This document shows, one piece after another, positions 41,691 through 49,734 of a stretch of DNA of 64,000 nucleotides. Source of the stretch: DATLLN01 sp963809205 (GTDB taxonomy: Bacteria > Actinomycetota > Thermoleophilia > Gaiellales > JAICJC01); assembly GCA_963809205.1 (NCBI GenBank), contig CAWEIS010000009.1:82796-146795 (forward strand). The letters run 5' to 3'. Each line of letters begins with the position of its first letter. The first letter of the stretch is position 1. The position numbers were made by a program, and so were the translations under genes. The notes under the pieces are model-generated. The model did no database searches, was not told the origin of the DNA, and saw nothing but the letters and a program-made list of their open reading frames with translations.

Positions 41691-43592
41691 TCAGAGCTCG
41701 GCCATCCGGGTGCGGCTCGTCCGCTCGATCGTACGGCCGACCTCGGGCGCGGCGCCCATCAGCCAGTTCAGCAGCTGCCAGTCGAGCACCAGCAGCCGGC
41801 CGGGGGCGGTGGCAACGACGTTCGCCAGCCGCGGCCTGCCGTAGCTCGCGCCCCAGTCCACGGCCGCCAGCTCGCCGAAGTGCTGGCCGGGGCCGAGGGA
41901 CGCGACGGTGCGGCCGTTCGCGTCGATCCGCACCGTGCCCGCCAGGATCACGTAGAAGTCGCGGGTAGCCTGCCACTGCTCGACCACGTTGTCGCCGACG
42001 TGGACGAACCGCTCGCGGGCGGCCAGCAGCACCCGGGCCGCCTGCTCGTCGGTCAGTGACGCGAACAGCGGCAGCGCCCGCAGGGTGTCCGCGTCGAGCC
42101 GCGGCCGTCCCAGCCAGCCGGCCTCGATCCCGGGGTTGCGGTCGCGGTCGGCATCCGCCGGGCGCTCGGCTCCGGCGAGGGCCGGCGCCGACGCGAAGAA
42201 CTCGAGCGCACCGTCCACCTCGCGGCGTGACGTCGAGTGGTTGAGGATGCAGAGGCGCACCGCGTAGCGCCCGAGCAGCCGGGTCGAGGAGACGAAGCCG
42301 TGGCCCTCGGTTTCGCAGCGCGCGATCAGGTCGGCGTTGATCCGCTCGATGTCGTCCTCGTCCTCGACACCCGGAGGCCTGCGGCGGAACGTCAGGATGC
42401 CCAGCGACGGCTCCGTCACCAGCTCCAGCTCGGGCTCGGCCTCGACCCGCGCCCGGCCGTGGTCGACCAGGTCGAGGCAGCCGTCGATCGCCTGGCGGAA
42501 CGCCGCCAGCCCGAAGTAGCGGATCGACATCCACAGCTTCAGGGCTCGGCAGGTGCGGGTCAGCTGGATCCCGTAGTCCGAGAAGTTGACCTCACGGGCG
42601 ACAGCCTCGACGTCCTTGAGGTAGTCCGGCGTGATCTCGAACGCCTGGCGCAGCGCCTCGCCGTCGCGGATCAGCAGCGCGCCGGCCTCGATCGGCTGGT
42701 ACAGCCACTTGTGCGGGTCGAGCGTGATCGAGTCGGCGAGCTCGATGCCGCGAAGCGCCTCGGCGCCGCGCTCCGTCAGGCAGGCGAACCCGCCGTACGC
42801 CGCGTCGACGTGCAGCCACACGCCCTGCTCGCGGCAGATCCGCGCCAGGTCGGCCAGCGGGTCGACGGCGCCCGAGTTGGTGGTGCCTGCGTTGGCGACG
42901 ACCACGGCGGGGCGCCGGCCGGCGGCCCGGTCGGCCTCCATCGCGCCGCGCAGCGCGGAGGGGCGCACACGCATCCGCTCGTCGGTGGGAAGCACGCGCA
43001 CCTGGTCGGGGCGGAAGCCGAGCACGCGCGCCCCGCGGGCCAGCGAGGAGTGGGTCTGGTCGGACAGGTACAGCACCGCGTCCTCGGTCATCGGGCCGAT
43101 CAACGTCTCGCGGGCGCACGCCAGGGCGGTCAGGTTGGCCGCCGACCCGCCCGAGACCAGGACGCCGCTGGCCGTCTGCGGGTAGCCGATCCAGTCCCGG
43201 AACCAGCCGACCACCGTCAGCTCCAGCGCAGTCGGCCCCGCGGCGCCCAGCCACCAGCAGGTGTCGAGGTTGAGCGCGCTGGCGATCAGGTCGCCCAGCG
43301 CGCCGGGCCAGGTCGGCTCTCCGGGGATGAACGCCATGTACCCGGGGTGGCCCAGGCGGGCGACGTGGGGGAGGATGTCGCGCTCGACGCCCTCCAGGAT
43401 CGTGTCGAAGCCGGCCGGATCCTCGGGCGCCGGCATGGCGATGCGCGCGAGCATGTCCTGCGGTGCGATCCGGCCGACCACTGGGCCGGGATCGGCGGTC
43501 AGTCGCTCGACCAACATGTCCACGGTGCGATAGCCGAGGCGGCGCATCGTCTCGGCGTCCAGCGCCAGCGGTGACCCCTCGTGCGTGGACAC
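41691..43592 (-). CDS. Group II PLP decarboxylase fused to a C-terminal cyclic-nucleotide-binding domain
   Basis: Residues 1-470 are a group II decarboxylase: PGYMAFIPGEPTWPGALGDL, SGGSAANLTALACARETL, the histidine in LYLSDQTHSSLARGARVLGF, VWLHVDAAYGGFACLTERGA and the PLP lysine in DSITLDPHKWLYQPIEAGAL. After a linker near 470-505 the last 125 residues form a CRP/cNMP-binding beta-roll: LPLFASLTDEQAARVLLAAR, VVEQWQATRDFYVILAGTVR, ASLGPGQHFGELAAVDW. The phosphate-binding cassette reads FGELAAVDWGASYGRPR in place of the usual FGExAL-xx-xR(S/T)A, so nucleotide binding is uncertain. Separate decarboxylases in this window lack the extra domain. Promoter TAGGCT lies seven bases before the GTG. Total 633 residues. 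Confidence 0.9.
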   Translation of the reverse strand: MSTHEGSPLALDAETMRRLGYRTVDMLVERLTADPGPVVGRIAPQDMLARIAMPAPEDPAGFDTILEGVERDILPHVARLGHPGYMAFIPGEPTWPGALGDLIASALNLDTCWWLGAAGPTALELTVVGWFRDWIGYPQTASGVLVSGGSAANLTALACARETLIGPMTEDAVLYLSDQTHSSLARGARVLGFRPDQVRVLPTDERMRVRPSALRGAMEADRAAGRRPAVVVANAGTTNSGAVDPLADLARICREQGVWLHVDAAYGGFACLTERGAEALRGIELADSITLDPHKWLYQPIEAGALLIRDGEALRQAFEITPDYLKDVEAVAREVNFSDYGIQLTRTCRALKLWMSIRYFGLAAFRQAIDGCLDLVDHGRARVEAEPELELVTEPSLGILTFRRRPPGVEDEDDIERINADLIARCETEGHGFVSSTRLLGRYAVRLCILNHSTSRREVDGALEFFASAPALAGAERPADADRDRNPGIEAGWLGRPRLDADTLRALPLFASLTDEQAARVLLAARERFVHVGDNVVEQWQATRDFYVILAGTVRIDANGRTVASLGPGQHFGELAAVDWGASYGRPRLANVVATAPGRLLVLDWQLLNWLMGAAPEVGRTIERTSRTRMAEL

Positions 43593-43599
43593 GCCGGCG

Positions 43600-43621
43600 A
43601 GCCTACCGGGATCGGTATGGT
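43600..43621. promoter_or_regulatory. Back-to-back leaderless promoters, decarboxylase-cNMP / cyclodeaminase
   Basis: Minus-strand TAGGCT (43600-43605) ends seven bases from GTG 43592. Plus-strand TATGGT (43616-43621) ends six bases from ATG 43628. Only 35 bases separate the two coding regions, so each -35 region must overlap the other promoter or gene. Neither start has a ribosome-binding sequence. Confidence 0.5.
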
Positions 43622-43627
43622 GGCGCC

Positions 43628-44599
43628 ATGACGCTCGTGCTCTCTGCCGCAGACGTCGAGCGGCTGCTCACGCCCGACGTCGCGATCGAGTCTGCCGGCC
43701 GGGCGTTCCGGTCGCTGGCGATGGGCGATGCAGATCTCGCCGAGAAGGTGCTGTTCGAGGGCGGCGAAGGCTACGCGACGTCGCTGGTGTACGCGGCGCG
43801 GGCCTCCGCCGGCGCCCCCGTCGCCACCAAGCTGGTCAGCGTTTCGCCGGACAACCCGGGTCGCGGGCTGCCGCTGATCTCGGCGACCGTGCTGCTCACC
43901 GACCCCGTGACCGGGCTGGTGCAGGCGATGCTCGACGGTACCAGCCTGACGACGCTGCGCACGGCGGCGGCCAGCGCCCTGTCCGTGCGGCTGCTCGCCC
44001 GGCCGGAGTCCGCGGTGCTCGCGATCATCGGCAGCGGTGTGCAGGCGCGCGCCCATGTGCACGCGATCCGTCACGGACGCGAGCTGGCGGACACGCGGAT
44101 ATGGAGCCCGGACGCCGCCCATCGCGAGGCGTGCGCCGCCGACCTGGGCGGCGAGGCGCGGGCCGTCGCGTCGGCCGCCGAGGCGATCGCCGGCGCGGAC
44201 GTGATCGTGTGCTGTACGCACAGCGCGGAGCCGGTGCTGCACGGGGCGGACGTGCCGGCCGGCTGCCATGTGATCAGCGTCGGCTCCTACCTGCCCGACC
44301 GGGCCGAGGTGGACGACGAGCTGATCGCCCGCTCGTCCGTCGTCTGCGTGGACGACAGGATCGCGGCGTTCCATCACGCGGGTTCGATCATGGGCGCCGT
44401 CGCACGGGGTGTGGTCGAGGAGCAGGACGTGGTCTCGATCGGCGAGGTGCTGGTCGGCGCCGCGCCCGGCCGGGGTGCGGCCGACGAGGTGACCTTCTTC
44501 AACTCGATCGGCCTGGGGATCCAGGACGCGACGGCCGGCGAGGCTGTCGTCGAGCAGGCTCGCAGGAGCGGCGTGGGCCTTGTGCTACCGTCGGGCTGA
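43628..44599 (+). CDS. Ornithine cyclodeaminase / mu-crystallin family protein
   Basis: The 323-residue NAD(P)-dependent protein has the family opening LVLSAADVERLLTPDVAIES, the substrate-side ATKLVSVSPDNPGRGLPLIS and LDGTSLTTLRTAAASALSVR, and a Rossmann loop SAVLAIIGSGVQARAHVHAI near residue 134. Family members deaminate ornithine to proline, reduce cyclic ketimines or oxidise amino acids; the activity here is unknown. It is divergent from the decarboxylase-cNMP gene and overlaps the next gene by one base. Confidence 0.9.
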   Translation: MTLVLSAADVERLLTPDVAIESAGRAFRSLAMGDADLAEKVLFEGGEGYATSLVYAARASAGAPVATKLVSVSPDNPGRGLPLISATVLLTDPVTGLVQAMLDGTSLTTLRTAAASALSVRLLARPESAVLAIIGSGVQARAHVHAIRHGRELADTRIWSPDAAHREACAADLGGEARAVASAAEAIAGADVIVCCTHSAEPVLHGADVPAGCHVISVGSYLPDRAEVDDELIARSSVVCVDDRIAAFHHAGSIMGAVARGVVEEQDVVSIGEVLVGAAPGRGAADEVTFFNSIGLGIQDATAGEAVVEQARRSGVGLVLPSG

Positions 44600-45234
44600 T
44601 GGACGTTGGGGTGCTCGGATCGGGCGTGGCCGCCCAGCGGCTGGCGGCGGGATTCGCCTCGCGCGGCCACCGTGTGACCATCGGCACCCGCGACCCGGCC
44701 AAGCTCGCCGAGTGGCTCGACGGCGAGGGCAGGGGCGTCACCACGGGCAGCTTCCCGGAGGCCGCCGCGGCCGGTGACGTCGTCTGCCTGGCGGTGCTGG
44801 GCGAGGCGGCCGAGGAGCTGGTGCGCTCGATGGCCGGCGAGCTCGGCGACTGCGTGCTGATCGACTCCACGAACCCGCTGGAGTACCACCCCGGCGGGCC
44901 GCCGACGCTGTTCGTCGGCCACGACGACTCGCTGGGCGAGCGCGTGCAGCGCGCGGTGCCGTCGGCCCGCGTGGTCAAGTGCTTCAACACCGTCGGCAAC
45001 ACGCTCTTCGTCGATCCCGACCTGCCGGGCGGCCCGCCGACGATGTTCTACTGCGGCGACGACGATGCGGCCAAGACGACCGTGTGCGAGGTGCTGAACT
45101 CGTTCGGCTGGGAGAGCGACGACCTCGGCGGCATCGAGGTCTCGCGCTACCTGGAGCCGCTGTGCATGCTGTGGGTGATGCACGGCTTCCGCGCCGGCTC
45201 GTGGAACCACGCGTTCAAGCTCTTGGAGGCGTAG
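44599..45234 (+). CDS. NADPH-dependent F420 reductase-like oxidoreductase
   Basis: The 211-residue product starts with a Rossmann fold, MDVGVLGSGVAAQRLAAGFA, then RGHRVTIGTRDPAKLAEWLD, and contains DCVLIDSTNPLEYHPGGPPT and VVKCFNTVGNTLFVDPDLPG, the pattern of Pfam F420_oxidored proteins. It may reduce F420 or NADP, or a small substrate such as the product of the cyclodeaminase homologue. The ATG overlaps the previous stop by one base, and a TACCGT hexamer also lies seven bases before it, so it might be transcribed on its own as well. Confidence 0.87.
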   Translation: MDVGVLGSGVAAQRLAAGFASRGHRVTIGTRDPAKLAEWLDGEGRGVTTGSFPEAAAAGDVVCLAVLGEAAEELVRSMAGELGDCVLIDSTNPLEYHPGGPPTLFVGHDDSLGERVQRAVPSARVVKCFNTVGNTLFVDPDLPGGPPTMFYCGDDDAAKTTVCEVLNSFGWESDDLGGIEVSRYLEPLCMLWVMHGFRAGSWNHAFKLLEA

Positions 45235-45330
45235 TCGTGGACGCGTTCTCGGCACACTCACCTGCTCTCACTCCATAGGGGTAGACAGGGTGGCGGCAGT
45301 CGGGCGATTACCCGGTGGTCACCTGCCGTC

Positions 45331-45346
45331 TTGACTGGTTTGTCAA
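45331..45346. promoter_or_regulatory. Inverted repeat upstream of the oxoamine synthase gene
   Basis: TTGACTGGTTTGTCAA contains perfect TTGAC / GTCAA arms around six bases and lies 46 bases before the start codon at 45392, in a 157-base intergenic region. It has the form of a regulator binding site and overlaps two possible -35 boxes. No regulator is named by the sequence. Confidence 0.35.
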
Positions 45347-45391
45347 CGAGCGCTCAAGGGCGACCCGCCTTCGGCCGATCCTAAGAGCAGA

Positions 45392-46699
45392 ATGGACGGG
45401 CTCCACCCCTCCGGCGTGCCCCGTGGCGCGAGTCCCAGCGCTTCCCGTGAGCGTTGGGTGGACCGCTGGCTGGAAACGTGCGCAGACCTCGCATCGCTGA
45501 AGGATTCGCATCCGATGCTGGACGCCGTGATCGACGAGATCGACGGCCGGATGATCCGCGTCGGCAACCGCTGGCTGGCGGATTTCGCGTCCTGCAACTA
45601 CCTGGGTTTCGACCTCGACCGTGAGATCATCGAGGCCGTCCCGGCCTACCTCGACGCCTGGGGAACGCACCCCAGCTGGTCGCGCCTGCTGGGCAGCCCG
45701 GTGCTGTACGAGCAGATCGAGGCGCAGCTGACCGAGCTGCTCGGCGCACCCGACTCGCTGGTGCTGCCGACGATCACGCACATCCACACGTCGGTGATCC
45801 CGATCCTCGCCGGCTCGGGCACGATCCTGCTCGACGGCCGTGCCCACAAGACGATCTATGACGGCTGCCAGATCGCGCGCTCGCACGGCGCGACCATCCG
45901 CCGCTTTGCGTTCGAGGATCCCGGCGACCTCGAGCGCCTGCTCCGCGACGGCTGCGCCGAACCGCGGATCATCTGCATGGACGGCGTCAACAGCATGACG
46001 GGCAACGCTCCCGACCTGCCGGCGTTCGCCCGCGTCGCCCGCGAGTACGACGCCCTACTGTACGTCGACGACGCCCACGGGTTCGGGGTGATCGGCGAGC
46101 GCGGCGACGACGAGCTGTGCCCGTACGGCAAGCGCGGCAACAGCCTCGTTCGCCACGCCGGAGAGACCTACGAGAACCTGATCCTGGTCGGCGGCTTCTC
46201 GAAGGCCTACTCCTCGCTGCTGGCGTTCATCGCGTGCCCGACCCAGGTCAAGAACATGCTCAAGGTGGCCGCGCCGCCGTACCTCTACTCCGGCCCGTCG
46301 CCCGTCGCCTCACTGGCCACAGTGCTGACGGGTCTGGATGTCAACGCCCGCCGCGGCGACGAGCTGCGCCATCAGATCCACCGCAAGACCGCGCGCGTGC
46401 TCGACCTGTTGTGGAGCCGTGACGTGGCGACGCCCAACCACTCGGGCCTGCCGGTGATCGAGATTCCGCTGGCCCGCCACGACGACATCGGCGAGGTCGG
46501 CAGGCTGCTGTTCGACAGCGGCATCTACGTGACGCTGGCCGCCTACCCGCTGGTGCCGCGCAACGAGGTCGGCTTCCGGATCCAGGTCACGGCTGCCAAC
46601 AGCGACGCCGAGATCGACCGCCTGCTCGAGGTGCTGGACGCGCTGATCACCCTCGGCAAGCTGCGGACGAACGACCAGGGCGAGGTGCGCGCGGCGTGA
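45392..46699 (+). CDS. Alpha-oxoamine synthase family PLP enzyme
   Basis: This 435-residue fold-type I enzyme belongs with 8-amino-7-oxononanoate synthase, serine palmitoyltransferase, 2-amino-3-ketobutyrate ligase and the autoinducer synthase CqsA, which join an amino acid to an acyl thioester with loss of CO2. Features are ASCNYLGFDLDREIIEAVPA, THPSWSRLLGSPVLYEQIEA, the cofactor aspartate and histidine in LLYVDDAHGFGVIGERG and the PLP lysine in LVGGFSKAYSSLLAFIACPT. There are no biotin, heme or sphingolipid pathway genes around it. Its stop overlaps the GGDEF-EAL gene start. Product unknown; a ketone signal or lipid precursor is possible. Confidence 0.88.
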   Translation: MDGLHPSGVPRGASPSASRERWVDRWLETCADLASLKDSHPMLDAVIDEIDGRMIRVGNRWLADFASCNYLGFDLDREIIEAVPAYLDAWGTHPSWSRLLGSPVLYEQIEAQLTELLGAPDSLVLPTITHIHTSVIPILAGSGTILLDGRAHKTIYDGCQIARSHGATIRRFAFEDPGDLERLLRDGCAEPRIICMDGVNSMTGNAPDLPAFARVAREYDALLYVDDAHGFGVIGERGDDELCPYGKRGNSLVRHAGETYENLILVGGFSKAYSSLLAFIACPTQVKNMLKVAAPPYLYSGPSPVASLATVLTGLDVNARRGDELRHQIHRKTARVLDLLWSRDVATPNHSGLPVIEIPLARHDDIGEVGRLLFDSGIYVTLAAYPLVPRNEVGFRIQVTAANSDAEIDRLLEVLDALITLGKLRTNDQGEVRAA

Positions 46700-49600
46700 T
46701 GGTGAGCAGCGACGGCACGCTGCGGCTCGCCGGCCGCGGGATCCCGATCTGGTACCTCTACGTCGCGTTCGGCGGCATCGTGACGCTGCTGTACACCAAG
46801 GTGCCGCCGTTTGCCGGCAACGGCTGGATGATGCCGGTGCTGAGCATGTCCTCGGCGATCGCGATCGTCGCCGGCGTGCGCATCTACCGGCCGCGGGCGT
46901 CCACCGCCTGGCTGCTGATGGCGCTCGGGCAGTTCCTGTTCGCGTGCGGCGACATCTACACCTACAGCGTGCCGAACGTCGGCTTCCCGTCGATCGGCGA
47001 CGCGATCTACCTGGCGGTCTACCCGGCGCAGTTCGCCGGCGTCGTCATGCTGATCCGGCGGCGCAACCCGCACATGGAGCGGGCGACGCTGATCGACGCG
47101 CTGATCCTGACGGTCGGGTTGGGCGTGATCCAGTGGATCTTCCTGATCTCGCCGTACATCCAGGACAACACGCTGTCGGCGCTGCCCAAGCTGGTGTCGA
47201 TCGCGTACCCGACGATGGACACCCTGCTGCTGGCCGGCGCGCTGTTGCTGGCGGTCGACAACGGCAAGCGCCAGCCGGCGTTCTACATGCTGACCGGCAG
47301 CATCCTGTGCCTGCTGTTCACCGACTTCGTCTACGGCCTGGCGATCCTCGACGGCACGTACGCCGGCCAGGTCTGGCTGGACTGGGGCTGGATCGGCTAC
47401 TACCTGCTGTGGGGCGCCGCGGCGCTGCACCCGTCGATGCGGACGCTCGAGGAGTCCGCGCCGGAGAAGGAATCGAGGCTCTCCAGCACGCGCCTGATCG
47501 TGCTGACGGCCGCGTCGCTGATCGCGCCGATCGCCGAGACCGTGCTGCAGGCGCGGACCGCCGACATCGACAGCTTCGTCATGATCGGCGCCTCGGCCGC
47601 GCTGTTCCTGCTGGTGGTCGCCCGGATGGCCGGCATGGTCCGCCAGGAGGAGCGGTCGGTGCAGCGCGAGCGCGCGCTGCGCGAGGCGGGCCTGGCGCTC
47701 GTGGCCGCAGCCGGCCGCGACGAGATCGGCACGGCGACGCTGCAGGCGGCGCAACAGCTGACCGGGCCGGCATACGAGGCACGGCTGTTCTCGTCGTCCG
47801 ACGATGCTGCCCGTGCGATCGCCGGCGAGCCGGAGACGCGGTATTCCGAGGAGCTGCCTCTGACGGTGCGCGGCGAGCCGCGCGGCGAGCTGGTCGTCGA
47901 CGGCCCGGTGCCGCTGACCGCCAGCCAGCGCAGCGCCCTGGAGTCGCTCGCCACCAGCGTGTCGCTGGCGCTGGAGAGCGCCGCGCTGACCGAGGACCTG
48001 CACCGGCGCGAGTCGGAGGCCCGATTCAGCTCGCTGGTCGCGCGCTCGAGCGACCTGATCACGGTCGTCTCGGCCGACGGCACGGTGCTATATCAGAGCC
48101 CGTCGATCGAGCGCGTGCTGGGGTACCGCGCCGACGACGTGATCGGCTCGCGGTTCGACGAGTTGCTGCCCGACCGTGAGCGCGGCGCGCTCTTGACCGT
48201 GCTGTCGCGCGGCGTCGCCGGCGGACGGTCCGGGCCCGAGGTGATCGAGTGCTCGCTGCGGCACCGCGACGGCCGGTGGCTGCAGTTCGAGGTGCTCCAT
48301 ACCAACCTGCTCGACGACGAGCACGTGCGCGGCATCGTGCTCAACAGCCGCGACGTGTCCGAGCGCCGAGCGTTCGAGGAGCAGCTTGCGCACCAGGCGT
48401 TCCACGACTCGCTGACCAAGCTCGCCAACCGCGCCCTGTTCGCCGACCGCGTCGAGCACGGGCTGGCCCGCGCGGGCTCCGACGGCAACCGGCTGGCCGT
48501 GGTGTTCGTCGACCTGGACGATTTCAAGACGATCAACGACAGCCTCGGCCACGGCGCCGGCGACGAGGTGCTGATCGAGGTGGCGCGCAGGTTGGGCGCC
48601 ACGGTGCGGCCGACCGACACAGCCGCCCGCTTCGGCGGCGACGAGTTCGCCGTGCTGCTCGAGGCCATCGAGTCGCCGTTCGAGGCCACCGAGGTCGCCG
48701 ACCGCATCCTCGACGCCTTCCGCTCGCCCATCCAGATCGGCGACACGGAGGTGTTCGTGCGCTGCAGCATCGGCATCGCCATCACCGACGGCGAGCTGGC
48801 CACGCCCGACGAGCTGCTGCGCAACGCCGACGTCGCCATGTACATCGCCAAGCGCGACGGCAAGGGCGGCTACCGGCTGTTCCAGGATTCGATGCACGCC
48901 GAGGCGCTGGAGCGCCTGGAGATGCGCGCGGACCTGCAGCGCGCCGTCGACTCCGACCAGTTCGAGCTGCACTACCAGCCGGTCGTGCGGCTCGACGACA
49001 TGAGCGTGTCCGGGGTCGAGGCGCTGATCCGCTGGAACCACCCGACGCGCGGCGTGGTCGGGCCGACTGACTTCATCGGCATCGCCGAGGACATGGGGCT
49101 GATCGTGCCGATCGGACAGCGCGTGCTCCGCGACGCCTGCTACCGGGCCGTCGAGCTGCAGCGCGTGTTCCCGCACGACCCGCCGCTGACGATGAGCGTC
49201 AACCTGTCGCCGCGCCAGCTCAACCAGGGCGACATCGTCGGCGACGTCCGCCGGGCGATCGAGGACAGCGGCATCGATCCGCGGACGCTGATCATCGAGA
49301 TCACCGAGAGCCTGATGATGCGCGATACGGAGATGGCGATCGGCTGCCTCGAGGAGATGAAGGCGCTGGGCGTGCGTCTGGCGATGGACGACTTCGGCAC
49401 CGGCTACTCGTCGCTCAGCTACCTCAGCCGCTTCCCGGTCGACATCCTGAAGATGGACCGCTCGTTCCTCGACCCCGAGTCCGGGCCCGACAACGGGCTG
49501 GCGGCCGCGGTGATCGCGCTGGGCGGGACGCTGAGACTGCAGGTGGTGGCCGAGGGGATCGAGCTCGACGGGCAGATGACGTCGCTGCGCGACCTGGGCT

Positions 49601-49734
49601 GCGAGCTGGGTCAGGGCTTCCTGTTCGCGCGGCCGATGGACGTGAGCTCGATCACGAGCTACCTCGAGGAAGCGCATCTGCGGACGTCGACCGGCCTTCC
49701 GCCGTTCGAGGAGCCGCAGGCCGATGCAGCATAG
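46696..49734 (+). CDS. Membrane GGDEF-EAL protein (7-8 TM sensor, GAF-like, PAS)
   Basis: The product of about 1012 residues has a hydrophobic N-terminal region (about 15-305) with seven or eight helices, including WYLYVAFGGIVTLLY and PAFYMLTGSILCLLFTDFVY, then a GAF-like segment (315-435), a PAS domain (SSLVARSSDLITVVSADGTV, 445-560), GGDEF (565-735) and EAL (745-995). The cyclase loop ARFGGDEFAVLLE is intact, with an RxxD site (RPTD) five residues before it. The EAL set is complete: VEALIRWNHPTRGVVG, EITESLMM, MDDFGTGYSSLSYLSRF and KMDRSFL. It could both make and degrade c-di-GMP. The membrane part does not match a MASE or MHYT motif I know. GTG 46696 or ATG 46699; both overlap the synthase stop. 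Confidence 0.92.
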   Translation: MMVSSDGTLRLAGRGIPIWYLYVAFGGIVTLLYTKVPPFAGNGWMMPVLSMSSAIAIVAGVRIYRPRASTAWLLMALGQFLFACGDIYTYSVPNVGFPSIGDAIYLAVYPAQFAGVVMLIRRRNPHMERATLIDALILTVGLGVIQWIFLISPYIQDNTLSALPKLVSIAYPTMDTLLLAGALLLAVDNGKRQPAFYMLTGSILCLLFTDFVYGLAILDGTYAGQVWLDWGWIGYYLLWGAAALHPSMRTLEESAPEKESRLSSTRLIVLTAASLIAPIAETVLQARTADIDSFVMIGASAALFLLVVARMAGMVRQEERSVQRERALREAGLALVAAAGRDEIGTATLQAAQQLTGPAYEARLFSSSDDAARAIAGEPETRYSEELPLTVRGEPRGELVVDGPVPLTASQRSALESLATSVSLALESAALTEDLHRRESEARFSSLVARSSDLITVVSADGTVLYQSPSIERVLGYRADDVIGSRFDELLPDRERGALLTVLSRGVAGGRSGPEVIECSLRHRDGRWLQFEVLHTNLLDDEHVRGIVLNSRDVSERRAFEEQLAHQAFHDSLTKLANRALFADRVEHGLARAGSDGNRLAVVFVDLDDFKTINDSLGHGAGDEVLIEVARRLGATVRPTDTAARFGGDEFAVLLEAIESPFEATEVADRILDAFRSPIQIGDTEVFVRCSIGIAITDGELATPDELLRNADVAMYIAKRDGKGGYRLFQDSMHAEALERLEMRADLQRAVDSDQFELHYQPVVRLDDMSVSGVEALIRWNHPTRGVVGPTDFIGIAEDMGLIVPIGQRVLRDACYRAVELQRVFPHDPPLTMSVNLSPRQLNQGDIVGDVRRAIEDSGIDPRTLIIEITESLMMRDTEMAIGCLEEMKALGVRLAMDDFGTGYSSLSYLSRFPVDILKMDRSFLDPESGPDNGLAAAVIALGGTLRLQVVAEGIELDGQMTSLRDLGCELGQGFLFARPMDVSSITSYLEEAHLRTSTGLPPFEEPQADAA

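Noticed and set aside
45392..46699. 8-amino-7-oxononanoate synthase (bioF)
   Set aside because: No biotin genes are nearby, and the motifs are shared by all alpha-oxoamine synthases; the coupled GGDEF-EAL and exporter genes do not fit biotin synthesis.
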